DNA from: Flavobacterium succinicans LMG 10402
GTDB taxonomy: Bacteria > Bacteroidota > Bacteroidia > Flavobacteriales > Flavobacteriaceae
NCBI RefSeq assembly: GCF_000611675.1
Contig: NZ_JATV01000010.1
Location: 124,001-188,000, forward strand
Reading direction: 5' to 3'
DNA: 64,000 bases
The translations under genes were made by a program, and so were the position numbers. Positions 44,879 through 56,232 of the stretch are shown in pieces. The notes under the pieces were generated by a model. The model saw nothing but the letters and a program-made list of their open reading frames with translations, was not told the origin of the DNA and ran no database searches. Position 1 is the stretch's first letter. Every line of letters starts with the position of its first letter.

Positions 44879-45730
44879 TTAACTATTAGCCACGTGATAC
44901 GCGATTAATCCATCGATTGGTCTACGTAAAACGTTCCCTAATTTTAATTCATATTTATCAAAAGTCACTTGCAATTCTTCTCTCAAGTAAAAAGCGATAG
45001 AACCTACAAAATGGACAGGAATTTCTTGGTGATTATCATATTGTTTAATATAATTTTTCACAAATGATTTCATCCCTTTGTAAATGATTTTTTTACAAAA
45101 TTCGTTTTCTTTATGTTTGATTAAAAACTTTGCAAACGTAGCTAAATAAGCATTTGGATTAGGCTCTTTGTATAATTTATTTTTAATAAAATCAGGATCT
45201 ACATTGTAGTCTTTTTCAAATTCTACAGCAAGTTCTTTAGGCATTTTGTTAAAATAGTATTTTCTAATTAACTCTTTACCAAAAACATTTCCACTACAAT
45301 CGTCCATGACAATATATCCAAGAGATTGTACTTTTTGATGTAATTTTTTACCATCAAAATAACTGCAATTTGAACCTGTACCCAAAATACTTACAATTGC
45401 TTCCTCCCCTTTAGGAGTTGTTGCATATACAGCTGCATAAGTATCTTCTTGAACACTAACAATAGCATTTGGAAAATATTCTTGAAAAACTTGAGTCAAT
45501 AATTGAATCATTCTTATTGTACCACAACCGGCACCGTAAAAGAATAAATGTGTTGCTGCATTTTTATTTTGCAATATATCAAAGCGATCGTTCAAACGAT
45601 CTACTATTTCTTTCTCGTTTAAAATTTCAGGATTTAATCCCAAGGTTTGTGTGGTAAAAAGAACTTTACCTTTGTCATCAATTGCGATCCAATCGGCTTT
45701 CGTAGAACCACTGTCAACTATTAATTTCAT
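44879..45730 (-). CDS. N-acetylglucosamine kinase-like / BadF-family ATPase
   Basis: 283 residues, ASKHA fold. Phosphate 1 motif DSGSTKADW near the start, and the ADP-contacting SILGTGSNCSYFDG; a Cys-rich DDCSGNVFGKEL helix follows, typical of the BadF/BadG/BcrA/BcrD group that includes mammalian and bacterial GlcNAc kinases. No cysteine cluster for a dehydratase activator is seen, so a sugar kinase is likelier. Leads the mgsA gene directly. Confidence 0.82.
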   Translation of the reverse strand: MKLIVDSGSTKADWIAIDDKGKVLFTTQTLGLNPEILNEKEIVDRLNDRFDILQNKNAATHLFFYGAGCGTIRMIQLLTQVFQEYFPNAIVSVQEDTYAAVYATTPKGEEAIVSILGTGSNCSYFDGKKLHQKVQSLGYIVMDDCSGNVFGKELIRKYYFNKMPKELAVEFEKDYNVDPDFIKNKLYKEPNPNAYLATFAKFLIKHKENEFCKKIIYKGMKSFVKNYIKQYDNHQEIPVHFVGSIAFYLREELQVTFDKYELKLGNVLRRPIDGLIAYHVANS

Positions 45731-45761
45731 ATAATTTTGTATTTAAGTTTTGTTTAGAAGC

Positions 45762-45795
45762 AAAACACACAAGCTTTTTTGGACTTGTGTGTTTT
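45762..45795. repeat. inverted repeat between gapA and the sugar kinase gene
   Basis: 12-bp perfect stem AAAACACACAAG/CTTGTGTGTTTT with a 10-base loop. No strong T run on either side. It may be a second terminator or mRNA-stability hairpin downstream of gapA. Confidence 0.5.
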
Positions 45796-45805
45796 GTAAA
45801 AATAG

Positions 45806-45837
45806 AAAAACTTTCGAGAATCGATGATTTCCGAAAG
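45806..45837 (-). terminator. terminator of gapA
   Basis: On the minus strand, CTTTCGGAA pairs with TTC-T-CGAAAG (one bulge), followed by five T, 17 bases after the gapA stop. Confidence 0.65.
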
Positions 45838-45853
45838 CTTTTTTTCTTAATTT

Positions 45854-46894
<1,041 letters not shown>

Positions 46895-46905
46895 TTATAT
46901 TTTTA

Positions 46906-47892
46906 TTAAATCGACATGATATCTGAAACGCGAAGCAATTCTCTATCAATTTCAGTGTGTCCTTTTATAGCTTGCTCTAATGGAGTCAATTCTACTTTGT
47001 TGTTTAGCAAACCTACCATCAAATTGGATTTACCTTCAAGAATGGATTCAACAGCTTTAACCCCAAGCCTACTTGCTAATACACGATCAAAACAAGAAGG
47101 TGCTCCACCACGTTGCATGTGTCCTAGTACTGAAACGCGAACGTCATATTCTGGAAAATTCGATTCTACATAATCTTTAAGTTCAAAAACATTTTTACCT
47201 GTTTTATCTCCTTCAGCGATTACCACAATACTAGATGTTTTACCGGTGGTTTTACTCTTTTTTAATGACTCTAACAAACGTTCCAAGCCAAGATCTTCTT
47301 CTGGAATTAATATTTCTTCTGCACCAGCACCAATTCCTGCATTTAAAGCAATATGACCAGCATCTCTTCCCATAACTTCAATTAAAAACAAACGGTTATG
47401 AGAACTCGCTGTATCTCTAATTTTATCAATAACATCCACCACAGTATTTAAAGCGGTATCATATCCTAGCGTATGGCTAGTACCATAAATATCGTTATCA
47501 ATCGTTCCTGGAATACCAATTACTGGAAATCCAAATTCTGTATTGAAGAGCAATCCACCAGTAAATGATCCATCTCCTCCAATTACTATTAAGGCCTCTA
47601 CTCCTTCTTTAACCAAGTTATCATAGGCTTTTTTACGTCCTTCAGGCGTTCTAAACTCTTGTGATCTTGCTGATTTTAAAAAGGTACCTCCTTTGTTTAT
47701 AATGTTATTCACACTTCTTGGACCCAATTCTTTGAAGTCACCTTCAATCATACCTTGGTACCCTCTATAAATACCTACACAACCAATGTTATGAAACGCA
47801 CAAGTTCGAACTACTGAACGAATCGCTGCATTCATCCCTGGGGAATCACCTCCCGATGTTAGTACTCCTATTTTTTTTATTGTTTTTGACAT
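46906..47892 (-). CDS. pfkA: 6-phosphofructokinase (ATP-dependent)
   Basis: 328 residues. ATP-binding GGDSPGMNAAIRS, GGDGS and catalytic GTIDND; fructose-6-phosphate contacts in VEVMGRDAGHIAL-type segment (seen as LIEVMGRDAGHIA). Commits fructose 6-phosphate to glycolysis. The Gly after GGDG favours ATP over pyrophosphate. First gene of the pfkA-gapA pair. Confidence 0.95.
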   Translation of the reverse strand: MSKTIKKIGVLTSGGDSPGMNAAIRSVVRTCAFHNIGCVGIYRGYQGMIEGDFKELGPRSVNNIINKGGTFLKSARSQEFRTPEGRKKAYDNLVKEGVEALIVIGGDGSFTGGLLFNTEFGFPVIGIPGTIDNDIYGTSHTLGYDTALNTVVDVIDKIRDTASSHNRLFLIEVMGRDAGHIALNAGIGAGAEEILIPEEDLGLERLLESLKKSKTTGKTSSIVVIAEGDKTGKNVFELKDYVESNFPEYDVRVSVLGHMQRGGAPSCFDRVLASRLGVKAVESILEGKSNLMVGLLNNKVELTPLEQAIKGHTEIDRELLRVSDIMSI

Positions 47893-48494
47893 TTTCTATA
47901 TATTTATATGTAAATTTAATGAACATTGGTTACTTTTAATAATTTCTTATTATATTTTTAATATTTTGATATAAATTCAAACGTTTTCGTTGATAAGTTC
48001 TCCTTTTTTACAATAAATGCAAGTTAATTTTGCACTTAATTTATTTTACTATTCATTTTTTGACAAATCAATAATTTTCAATTGTGGTTCAATTAAAAAA
48101 AAATAAAAGAAAAATCAAGCACATTTCAAAAATTATGTAGACAAATAATATGTCGCTAAAAGGGGTATATTTTGGTTTAAATAGCATTCTTTCTCTATAA
48201 ATTTATAAAGAAAAACAAACAATACTACTTCTACTGTCATCAAATTAACTTTTTAATAACTTGTGATAAAGCATTAAAATGGAATTTATTGATGATAAAA
48301 TAATAAAATAGGTGAAGTTAAAATAAAACACACCTGCATTTCGATTATTCAGTGTTTACTAAAGGAAAAACATAAACACACAAGCAACAATAATTCTTCA
48401 CTAATTAGAAAACGAAAATCTTTACAAAAAAAATAGCACAAAAAAACCCGTTGGCTCAGTAGCAACGGGTTTTGTAACTATACTATTCTAACAC
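47893..48494. other. 600-base AT-rich intergenic region between pfkA and tamB
   Basis: No credible protein-coding frame. A plus-strand TAATTTTG (48025-48032) fits a -7 box but nothing reads from it for 5 kb, so it could start a small RNA. The tamB terminator (48440-48473) lies at its right end. Confidence 0.5.
48440..48473 (-). terminator. terminator of tamB
   Basis: 10-bp stem AAACCCGTTG/CAACGGGTTT with a 9-base loop and seven T on the minus strand, 21 bases after the tamB stop. Confidence 0.8.
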
Positions 48495-51400
48495 CTAATA
48501 TTCTTCTTCGGGAAGAGTGCCCTCATTATTGTTTTTGGGCTTTTCTTGTGCTTGCTTTTTTGATTTATTAAAATTGATATAATCTGGAGGCAAACTTGAA
48601 TCATTAATGATCTCAGAAGATTTTGTAGTGATAGTCAATTTATGTTTTTTAAAAATTAGCGTCACAAATTCTTTGAAACTATCAAAATCAACATCATAAG
48701 AAATACCCACTCCTTGTGTATATCCAATTCCTTGACCTATATAATTGATGTCATTTTCTTTATTAAACAATCTAAGATTAAAATTTCCAGCATCATTTAC
48801 TCTATATAATATTTCCACATCGCCCACAATTGCTGATTCGTTAACACCACCAAAAGGAACTCCTACTTTTCCATTAATTGTAATTCTTTCGTTTAATTGT
48901 GAAGATACCGTTGCTACAAATCGACCATCAGTTTCTCGACCCACTCTTCGATCTGCTGTAATTACATTTACACCAATTTTTAACTTATCATCGTCTGATT
49001 GAATAATATCACCCAAAAGTCCCGAAGCCGTTTCGAATAAACTCGAAGAAAAATCAGACTGACTAATCCCTTCAGGACTTAGGAAACTACCTGATGACAG
49101 CAAATAAAGAGCTTGAGTGTATCTAGTATCCTTATCATTTAATTTATATTGAATTTCAGAGCCCAAAACAGAACTTACCGTTGGAAATAAAATATTAAAA
49201 TCAGGCTCTGGACGAGCTAAATCACCTCGAATTCCAACGACAACTTCTACGGGTACTTTGGTATTTAAAGATGAATTTTCAAGTAATACTGATGGATTAG
49301 CAGAAGTCTTATAAACAGCTTCTAAGTTCAATTGAGCTTTTAATGGGTTACCTTCCCAAATTATAGATCCTCCTTTTTTTACGGCAAACTTCTTATCTAT
49401 TAAACCTCCATATTTAAAATTATACGTTCCTTCGTAAGCCTGAAAATCCCCCCACATATTAAACTTTCCTAAGGTATTAATTTTGAAAAGCAAAGATCCA
49501 AAACCTTTTCCTTTCATTCCATGACCTGTATTTCTATCTAAAATAACTTCTACTTCAGCATTTGGATTAACATCAAAATCAAATTCAAGTTCCAATCCGT
49601 TATAATCTCTTATTTTTTCAATTACACCAAACTTCGAGTTGTTTTTTTCTTTTGCTGTGATAAAATGTATAAAACCATTTTCACTAATACTCTCGGCATT
49701 GTTTATAGGTATCTTAACAGAAGTTCCTTTTTCTGATTTAGCCACAACTTTAATAAAAAGCCCATCAGTAGGCCCTTTTACAAGTGCAGTGCCATCAATA
49801 AATGCAGTTCCAAAATAAGCGGCATCATCACTGTCTTTGGTGTCAAGCGCCAAAAATCGTTTCGAATCTATTTTTAAATCTAATTTCCAATCTGAAAATT
49901 GATTGTGCTCTACCACTCCATTTAAAATTCCTTGCGTTTTAAACTTAGTATCAAAAATTCCATTGTTTCGAAATAAAAATTTCTCATTAGAAAGATCGAC
50001 AACAGTCTTATCATTTAATTCATAATCCACATTTAGATAGGGAATATTTATCCCTGCCCCTTCAAGGTACAATCTGCCATTGATATCAGGCTTGGAGGTC
50101 GTTCCTTGTATTTTGGTATTACCTGAAACTAAACCTCTGATGTTCTTCAAAATTCCACCTGCTACTGGCGTTAAAAATGAGAGATTAAATTTATCCAACT
50201 TAACATCAAAGTCCAACACCGTTTCATTGTTCACAACTTCAAAGTATCCTGCAGCACTAAAGGATTCAAAATTATCATTTTCAAGATGCGATTGCATTTC
50301 AAACTTTTTAAAAGATTGATCACCAGTAATATCCAGTGAAAGATTACCAAAAAAAACATTGTTCACTTTTAAACGATCTACAAACACGGCCGCCGTAGGT
50401 TTATACACCAAGCCTTCTTGCTCAAAATTGACTTGACCGCTTATATTTCCATTAAACTCGAATTTTTCATCATAAGGAGTAATTTTTCTCAAATCAACAT
50501 TTTTAAAGTTCAAATGTAAATCTTTGTAATTCTTACCCTTAATCAAACCACTCAAATCAATTTCTTGATCCTCATGTGTTAAAACAATATCATTGATGGC
50601 GAAATTTTGTAAAGTTTTATCAAAAACGATCTGATTACTTTGAGTTTCATTGGCATTAATATTCCAAAAGAAGTTTTTAAATTTTATATCAGATTTTGAA
50701 AAACCAATTACGTTATTTTTATTTTTATCTATAGTGTGAAAAAGATTTAAATTGTAAACATCCTCTCCTTTATTACCTCCTTTGAATTCGCTTCTAATTT
50801 TTAAAGAATCCTTAGTTGTTACATTAATCAAGCTAAAATCACTGATTTTATATACACTTGTTTTTATGCTATCCAATTCAACAAAAGTATTAAACAAAGG
50901 GTTTTTGTTGTCCACCACAAGCCTCACATTGTCTAAAGTTGTACCTGATGCGGTGATACTATTGGACGCAAAATTCATTTTAAACAAGTTGTGATCAGAA
51001 TCAATAATCCCTTTAATTTTTGAATCTGTACCTACTGTGATTTCTGGATAAAGTGCTTCAACAATTTTATCATAAATAGAAAAATCAAACTTTAAGTATT
51101 GTCCTTTGGCTACTTTAATTGGTTTATAATTACCATAAAGACTTCCCAATGAGTTTTGAACCAAAGCTCCTAATTGAGCAAATTTGTATTTTCCAACCAC
51201 TTGTCCTTCACCCACGTCATTGGATTCTAAAGTAACGGTTCTACTATTTTTATCATCAAAGAAAGAAGAAACATGAATATCATCAAAAGAATAACTATTT
51301 TTCGTATTTTGATACTGCACATTTTTCACGAAAACATCGCCATAAATGTTATCAATTGAATTACCAACACATGCAACTTTTATATCTCCTTTGAAATTAG

Positions 51401-53030
51401 AAATCTTTTCAGAGTCAAAATGAAGTTGATATAAATGAGCTTTACCGATGGCGATTTCAAAATCATACTTATTTTGTTTTCCACTCAAATCCACCAATCC
51501 CTCAAAATTCATATCTAAATTAGGATCATTGATAGTAACTTTACCCTTATATAAAGGCATGGTAAATCTACCATCAAGAACTAAATTGGTATAAGTATAA
51601 TTATTAAAAGTAATGGATGAAACACCCCCTTTAACGCTAGTATTTAAACTTTTCTCCGTAAAACCTAGTCCATCAACACCCAAATTCGCGCTGGTTTTCC
51701 CTAGCTGTTTTTGATCCAAAAGACTGCCTAAATTAAAATCTACTAAATCAATCGTTCCTTTATACTTTGCTTTATCTGATTGATTCATATTCAAAATCAC
51801 TAAGTCTGAGGCCACAGCTCCAAGTGCCGAATTCATTTTGAAATTGGCTATAATGTTTTCTGTAGTTAATTCTGTCGTTCCTACCAAATTTACCTCTCCC
51901 ATTTTCATTAAAACTTCTGGCAGGCTTTTACCTAAAACATTGGGTAAAATACGCACCAAGTTTTCATAGCTTGTAGACAGAGATTTAAAATTTCCCTTCA
52001 TAAAAAAAGCTTGAGATTTTGAAGGAAAAAGATTTTGAAAATTCAAAGTACCAACAATCTTAGAACCCTGATTATCGAACAACAAAAGATCTGAAAGCCA
52101 TAAATTATTTAAAGTGCCTTGTACTCTAGAACGAGCGGTAAAATAGAGATTGCGTCCTAATTCATTATAAAAACAACGAATATCATTGGATCCGATTTTA
52201 GCTGATTTTAGTTTAATATCAAACTTAACTTTATTGTTAAAATCGGCAAAGTCTTCAATTTTATAGTTCAATGTTACCTCTCCTTTCAACTTAGATGCTT
52301 TGGTAGTAAGATCTAAGTTTCGAATCCGGATTTGTTTTTTGTTGTAATTAAATTTTCCACTTAATTTTTTCACAAAAATACCACGATGATCTTTAAAAGA
52401 AAGATGATTGATGTTGGTTTGTACTTCAGGACCTAGAATTTTAAAATCGCTGATCTGAGCATACAATTTTGTAAAATCGACATCTTTGGGCACAACCCGA
52501 TTTTCATCTGTTAAAATAAAATGTCCATTGGAAATAAATGCCTCTCTAGCGGTCATTAAAAAAGGTTTGGTGGAAGGTTTTCCAGTTTCAAACGCTTCAA
52601 TAAAAACATCAAGATTGGTCAACTTTTCTTTTTTATAGGTCTTTAAATTAAACAATAAGCCGTCTAATTTAATTCCATTAAAAATCAAATCGCCATCTAC
52701 AATTTTTTTAATCCCAATAATATCCGTCTTGATCCGATTGGCATATATTAAGGTGTCTTTATGGTGATCAGTAATCAACACCTTCTTAAGTTTTACCCCT
52801 CCAAAAATTGAAATTGCTACTTGATCCACCACGATTGAAGTCCCGTAAGAAGTATTAATTTCTTCCATTAGGGCTTTGGCTAACCTTGTTTGAACAGCTG
52901 GTATTGCCAAAGAAATCCCAACCAACAAAAGTAGCAGTAGGAATGCCATGACGACACGAAATAGTATTTTTTTAATTGTTTTGATAGTAGTTCTAATTAA
53001 ATAATCGGTTGTAACACATATAAAACACAC
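48495..53030 (-). CDS. tamB: translocation/assembly module protein TamB
   Basis: 1511 residues. N-terminal inner-membrane anchor at about residues 28-48 (MAFLLLLLLVGISLAI), then a very long run of repeated amphipathic beta strands filling the periplasm, and a conserved C-terminal TamB (DUF490) domain with GTYNFKYGGLIDKKFAVKKGGSIIWEG. TamB-like proteins form a groove that moves lipids to the outer membrane or helps insert barrels. The start at 53030 is the first ATG; a later start is possible but would remove part of the anchor. Divergent from tsaD. Confidence 0.9.
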   Translation of the reverse strand: MCFICVTTDYLIRTTIKTIKKILFRVVMAFLLLLLLVGISLAIPAVQTRLAKALMEEINTSYGTSIVVDQVAISIFGGVKLKKVLITDHHKDTLIYANRIKTDIIGIKKIVDGDLIFNGIKLDGLLFNLKTYKKEKLTNLDVFIEAFETGKPSTKPFLMTAREAFISNGHFILTDENRVVPKDVDFTKLYAQISDFKILGPEVQTNINHLSFKDHRGIFVKKLSGKFNYNKKQIRIRNLDLTTKASKLKGEVTLNYKIEDFADFNNKVKFDIKLKSAKIGSNDIRCFYNELGRNLYFTARSRVQGTLNNLWLSDLLLFDNQGSKIVGTLNFQNLFPSKSQAFFMKGNFKSLSTSYENLVRILPNVLGKSLPEVLMKMGEVNLVGTTELTTENIIANFKMNSALGAVASDLVILNMNQSDKAKYKGTIDLVDFNLGSLLDQKQLGKTSANLGVDGLGFTEKSLNTSVKGGVSSITFNNYTYTNLVLDGRFTMPLYKGKVTINDPNLDMNFEGLVDLSGKQNKYDFEIAIGKAHLYQLHFDSEKISNFKGDIKVACVGNSIDNIYGDVFVKNVQYQNTKNSYSFDDIHVSSFFDDKNSRTVTLESNDVGEGQVVGKYKFAQLGALVQNSLGSLYGNYKPIKVAKGQYLKFDFSIYDKIVEALYPEITVGTDSKIKGIIDSDHNLFKMNFASNSITASGTTLDNVRLVVDNKNPLFNTFVELDSIKTSVYKISDFSLINVTTKDSLKIRSEFKGGNKGEDVYNLNLFHTIDKNKNNVIGFSKSDIKFKNFFWNINANETQSNQIVFDKTLQNFAINDIVLTHEDQEIDLSGLIKGKNYKDLHLNFKNVDLRKITPYDEKFEFNGNISGQVNFEQEGLVYKPTAAVFVDRLKVNNVFFGNLSLDITGDQSFKKFEMQSHLENDNFESFSAAGYFEVVNNETVLDFDVKLDKFNLSFLTPVAGGILKNIRGLVSGNTKIQGTTSKPDINGRLYLEGAGINIPYLNVDYELNDKTVVDLSNEKFLFRNNGIFDTKFKTQGILNGVVEHNQFSDWKLDLKIDSKRFLALDTKDSDDAAYFGTAFIDGTALVKGPTDGLFIKVVAKSEKGTSVKIPINNAESISENGFIHFITAKEKNNSKFGVIEKIRDYNGLELEFDFDVNPNAEVEVILDRNTGHGMKGKGFGSLLFKINTLGKFNMWGDFQAYEGTYNFKYGGLIDKKFAVKKGGSIIWEGNPLKAQLNLEAVYKTSANPSVLLENSSLNTKVPVEVVVGIRGDLARPEPDFNILFPTVSSVLGSEIQYKLNDKDTRYTQALYLLSSGSFLSPEGISQSDFSSSLFETASGLLGDIIQSDDDKLKIGVNVITADRRVGRETDGRFVATVSSQLNERITINGKVGVPFGGVNESAIVGDVEILYRVNDAGNFNLRLFNKENDINYIGQGIGYTQGVGISYDVDFDSFKEFVTLIFKKHKLTITTKSSEIINDSSLPPDYINFNKSKKQAQEKPKNNNEGTLPEEEY

Positions 53031-53103
53031 AAAAGAGAAGCAACGTATTACTCATTACGGCTATAATTCTAATGACTTAGGCTGCCATTTCATAAAAAAT
53101 AGC

Positions 53104-53111
53104 TAATTTTG
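53104..53111 (+). promoter_or_regulatory. -7 box upstream of tsaD
   Basis: TAATTTTG, 70 bases before the tsaD ATG; no TTG at -33. Confidence 0.4.
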
Positions 53112-53180
53112 ACCAAGCCGTAAAAATAAAGATTTTTACAACCATTTTTCAAATTAAATTTAAAATTCGTCCCCATTTTT

Positions 53181-54203
53181 ATGGAAAATAAAAATAGCTA
53201 TATCCTTGCGATAGAAAGCTCTTGCGATGACACGGCAGCTGCGGTTTTACTCAACGATAAAGTGCTATCTAACGTAGTTGCTAACCAACTAATTCACAAC
53301 CAATATGGCGGCGTAGTTCCTGAGCTTGCTTCTAGAGCACACCAGCAAAACATCGTTCCTGTTATTGATGCAGCCCTTAAAAAAGCAGGAATAACAAAAG
53401 AACAACTTTCAGCAATTGCCTTCACTCAAGGTCCAGGATTGATGGGTTCGTTGTTGGTGGGTAGCTCGTTTGCAAAGTCTTTGGCTGCCGCACTACAAAT
53501 TCCTTTAATTGCTGTAAATCACATGCACGCGCACATTCTTGCTCACTTTATTGACGAAGAAGGATATGACAAGCCTGAATTTCCTTTTTTGGCACTAACC
53601 ATAAGTGGAGGTCATACCCAAATTGTAAGGGTAGATGGCTTTTTTGATATGACTATAATTGGCGAAACCACTGATGATGCTGTTGGTGAAGCTTTTGATA
53701 AAAGTGCCAAAATACTTGGATTGCCTTATCCTGGTGGCCCCTTAGTAGATAAATTGGCTCAAACAGGAAATCCAAAAGCTTATGTATTTACTAAACCAAA
53801 GGTACCTGGTTTAGATTTTAGTTTCTCTGGGTTAAAAACTGCTATTTTATATTTTATTCAAAAAAATGTAAAAGAAAATTCTGACTTTATTGAACTAAAT
53901 AAAAATGACATCTGTGCTTCGATTCAACATACCATCATTGCAATTTTGATGGATAAACTAAAAATGGCAGTAAAAGAAACAGGAATCAAACAAATTGCAA
54001 TAGGTGGAGGCGTTTCAGCCAATTCCGGAATTAGAAATACTTTGAAAGAAGCAGAAAAAAAATACGGATGGAAAACATTTATTCCAAAATTCGAATACAC
54101 TACAGACAATGCTGCTATGATTGGAATTGTGGGATATCAAAAATTTTTAACGCAACAATTTGAATCAGCCTCAGTGGTTTCAAAAGCAAGAATCTTATTT
54201 TAA
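53181..54203 (+). CDS. tsaD: tRNA N6-adenosine threonylcarbamoyltransferase
   Basis: 340 residues, ASKHA fold. SSCDDTAAAVL near the start, iron-binding HMHAH, and GGGVSANSGIR and DNAAMIG segments. Adds the threonylcarbamoyl group to adenosine 37 of ANN-decoding tRNAs with TsaB/TsaE, not in the window. It is separated from rsmE by one base. Confidence 0.96.
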   Translation: MENKNSYILAIESSCDDTAAAVLLNDKVLSNVVANQLIHNQYGGVVPELASRAHQQNIVPVIDAALKKAGITKEQLSAIAFTQGPGLMGSLLVGSSFAKSLAAALQIPLIAVNHMHAHILAHFIDEEGYDKPEFPFLALTISGGHTQIVRVDGFFDMTIIGETTDDAVGEAFDKSAKILGLPYPGGPLVDKLAQTGNPKAYVFTKPKVPGLDFSFSGLKTAILYFIQKNVKENSDFIELNKNDICASIQHTIIAILMDKLKMAVKETGIKQIAIGGGVSANSGIRNTLKEAEKKYGWKTFIPKFEYTTDNAAMIGIVGYQKFLTQQFESASVVSKARILF

Positions 54204-54204
54204 T

Positions 54205-54909
54205 ATGCAATTATTTTACAACCCTTCGATTAACGAAACTTCGACTTCTTTTATTTTTGACAAAGAAGAAAGCAAGCATATTGTCAAGGTATTACGAAAA
54301 AAAGACGGCGACATACTATTTGTTACCAATGGCTTAGGTTATTTATTCAAAACGGCCGTAACCTTGGCATCAGACAGTAAGTGTGCTGTAACTATTCTGT
54401 CTTACGAAAAAATATCTCCTTCTGCCCACCCGGTACATATAGCGGTAGCGCCCACTAAAATGAACGATCGCTTTGAATGGTTTTTAGAAAAAGCAACTGA
54501 AATTGGTATTCAAGAAATAACTCCTATTATTTGTGACCGATCCGAGCGAAAAATCATCAACAAAGAACGATTTGAAAAAATTATTTTGACTGCCATGAAA
54601 CAATGCAATCAATTGTATTTACCTAAAATAAATGATGCCATTTCATACAAAGACTTTTTCAAAAAACAATATGAAGGTGTTTTATTAATCGCTCATTGTG
54701 AAGAAACCGAAAAAAAATCCTTAAAGTCCATTTTACAGCCCAACCAAAAAACGACAATTTTAATCGGCCCTGAAGGTGATTTCTCCGAAAAAGAAATTGA
54801 TTTAGCAATCGCCAATAATTATATTCCGGTAACACTTGGCAACACTCGCCTCCGAACTGAAACCGCAGCAGTTGTGGCTTGCCATAGTGTTGTTTTCTTT
54901 AACGAATAG
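54205..54909 (+). CDS. rsmE: 16S rRNA (uracil1498-N3)-methyltransferase
   Basis: 234 residues from the ATG at 54205; an ATG at 54160 would overlap tsaD by 44 bases and is rejected. SPOUT fold: HIVKVLRKKDGD near the N-terminus (PUA-like), KMNDRFEWFLEKATEIGI, and the knotted SAM site IGPEGDFSEKE...LGNTRLRTETAA. Methylates U1498 of 16S rRNA. Confidence 0.94.
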   Translation: MQLFYNPSINETSTSFIFDKEESKHIVKVLRKKDGDILFVTNGLGYLFKTAVTLASDSKCAVTILSYEKISPSAHPVHIAVAPTKMNDRFEWFLEKATEIGIQEITPIICDRSERKIINKERFEKIILTAMKQCNQLYLPKINDAISYKDFFKKQYEGVLLIAHCEETEKKSLKSILQPNQKTTILIGPEGDFSEKEIDLAIANNYIPVTLGNTRLRTETAAVVACHSVVFFNE

Positions 54910-54939
54910 CTCAATTTTTCAGCCCTTAATATCCATCAA

Positions 54940-55581
54940 ATGAAAAGAAGTCTGATACTCCTACTTTTATTTACCTTCTTTAGTAGTAAGGCACAAGAAA
55001 TTGCACTTTTAAAATACAATGGTGGTGGCGATTGGTACGCAAACCCAACTTCGTTACCCAATTTGATCCGTTTCTGCAATGCCAACATCAACACCCGAAT
55101 CAAAGCTAAACCAGCAACCGTTGAACCTAGTAATCCAGACCTTTTTTCCTATCCTTACATTCATATGACTGGACATGGCAATGTCCTTTTTAATGCTTCT
55201 GATACTGCAAACTTAAAACAATACCTTGAAGGTGGTGGCTTCTTACATATTGATGATAATTACGGAATGGATCAATTTGTTCGAAAAGAAATAAAAAAAA
55301 TAGCTCCAAATCATGAACTAATTGAGATACCATCAAATCATCCCATTTTTCAAAAACCCTATGCTTTCCCCAACGGTTTACCCAAAATACATGAACATGA
55401 TGCTAAAAGACCACAAGCCTTTGGGTTTTTTATACACAATCGTTTAGCACTACTCTACACCTATGAAACTGACTTAGGTGATGGTTGGGAAGATGCAGAG
55501 GTAAACAACGACCCAATCGAAATTCGACAAAAAGCTTTACAAATGGGTGCGAACATCATTCATTATATTTTTAATAATTAA
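54940..55581 (+). CDS. DUF4159 domain-containing exported protein
   Basis: 213 residues. Signal peptide MKRSLILLLLFTFFSSKA then QEIALLKYNGGGDWYANPTSLPNL. The core (YPYIHMTGHGNVLF, GGGFLHIDDNYGMDQF and GDGWEDAEVNNDP) matches DUF4159. This fold resembles a glutamine-amidotransferase-like/ThuA-type beta-alpha domain; no activity is established. It follows rsmE by 30 bases and precedes a TrmH-type gene by 11 bases. Confidence 0.88.
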   Translation: MKRSLILLLLFTFFSSKAQEIALLKYNGGGDWYANPTSLPNLIRFCNANINTRIKAKPATVEPSNPDLFSYPYIHMTGHGNVLFNASDTANLKQYLEGGGFLHIDDNYGMDQFVRKEIKKIAPNHELIEIPSNHPIFQKPYAFPNGLPKIHEHDAKRPQAFGFFIHNRLALLYTYETDLGDGWEDAEVNNDPIEIRQKALQMGANIIHYIFNN

Positions 55582-55592
55582 TACTGTTTTTC

Positions 55593-56111
55593 ATGCAATT
55601 AGCACATGAATCGGTTCCTTTTCAAGACCAACAATTTCCAATCGTACTTGTTTGTGATTCTCTTGTTTTTCAACCAAATATTGGTTCCATTTTTCGAATA
55701 AGCGAAGCGTTTGGAGTGGAAAAAATTATTTTTTTAGGAATTGGAAATCAAATGAATCCAAGAAAAATAAATAAAACATCTAGAAGCACACATTTACATG
55801 TTCCTTATGAATTATATGATACTAAAGAGGATGTACTTGCCTATTTAATTGAAAATGATTTTGAAATTATAGCCTTGGAAATCACCACTACAAGTATTCC
55901 TTTGGAAACCATTACCATACCTCAAAATAAAAAAATCGCCTTGCTGATAGGAAATGAAATTGAAGGAATTTCTGAATATTTTTTGAATTATTCCCATCAA
56001 ATTGCTCATATTGAAATGTTTGGAAAAAATAGCAGTATGAATGTAGTTCAAGCCACTGGAATTGCGCTTTACGAGATTACAAAGTACTTAAAAAACAATA
56101 TAAATGTTTGA
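55593..56111 (+). CDS. TrmH-family (SpoU) RNA methyltransferase
   Basis: 172 residues, short form lacking the N-terminal substrate domain. SPOUT motifs: NIGSIFRISEAFGV, LIGNEIEGIS and MFGKNSSMNVVQATGIAL. 2'-O-methylates tRNA or rRNA; target unknown. Last gene of the tsaD-rsmE-DUF4159-trmH run. Confidence 0.9.
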   Translation: MQLAHESVPFQDQQFPIVLVCDSLVFQPNIGSIFRISEAFGVEKIIFLGIGNQMNPRKINKTSRSTHLHVPYELYDTKEDVLAYLIENDFEIIALEITTTSIPLETITIPQNKKIALLIGNEIEGISEYFLNYSHQIAHIEMFGKNSSMNVVQATGIALYEITKYLKNNINV

Positions 56112-56232
56112 TTTTTAACATTTTGAAAAATCAATTTTAAGAATAAAAAATTGGCTATTTGAATATTATGTTATAAAATTGTTAAACTATTAACCAAATT
56201 AACACTATTTATAACAATTTAAATCCCAATTT

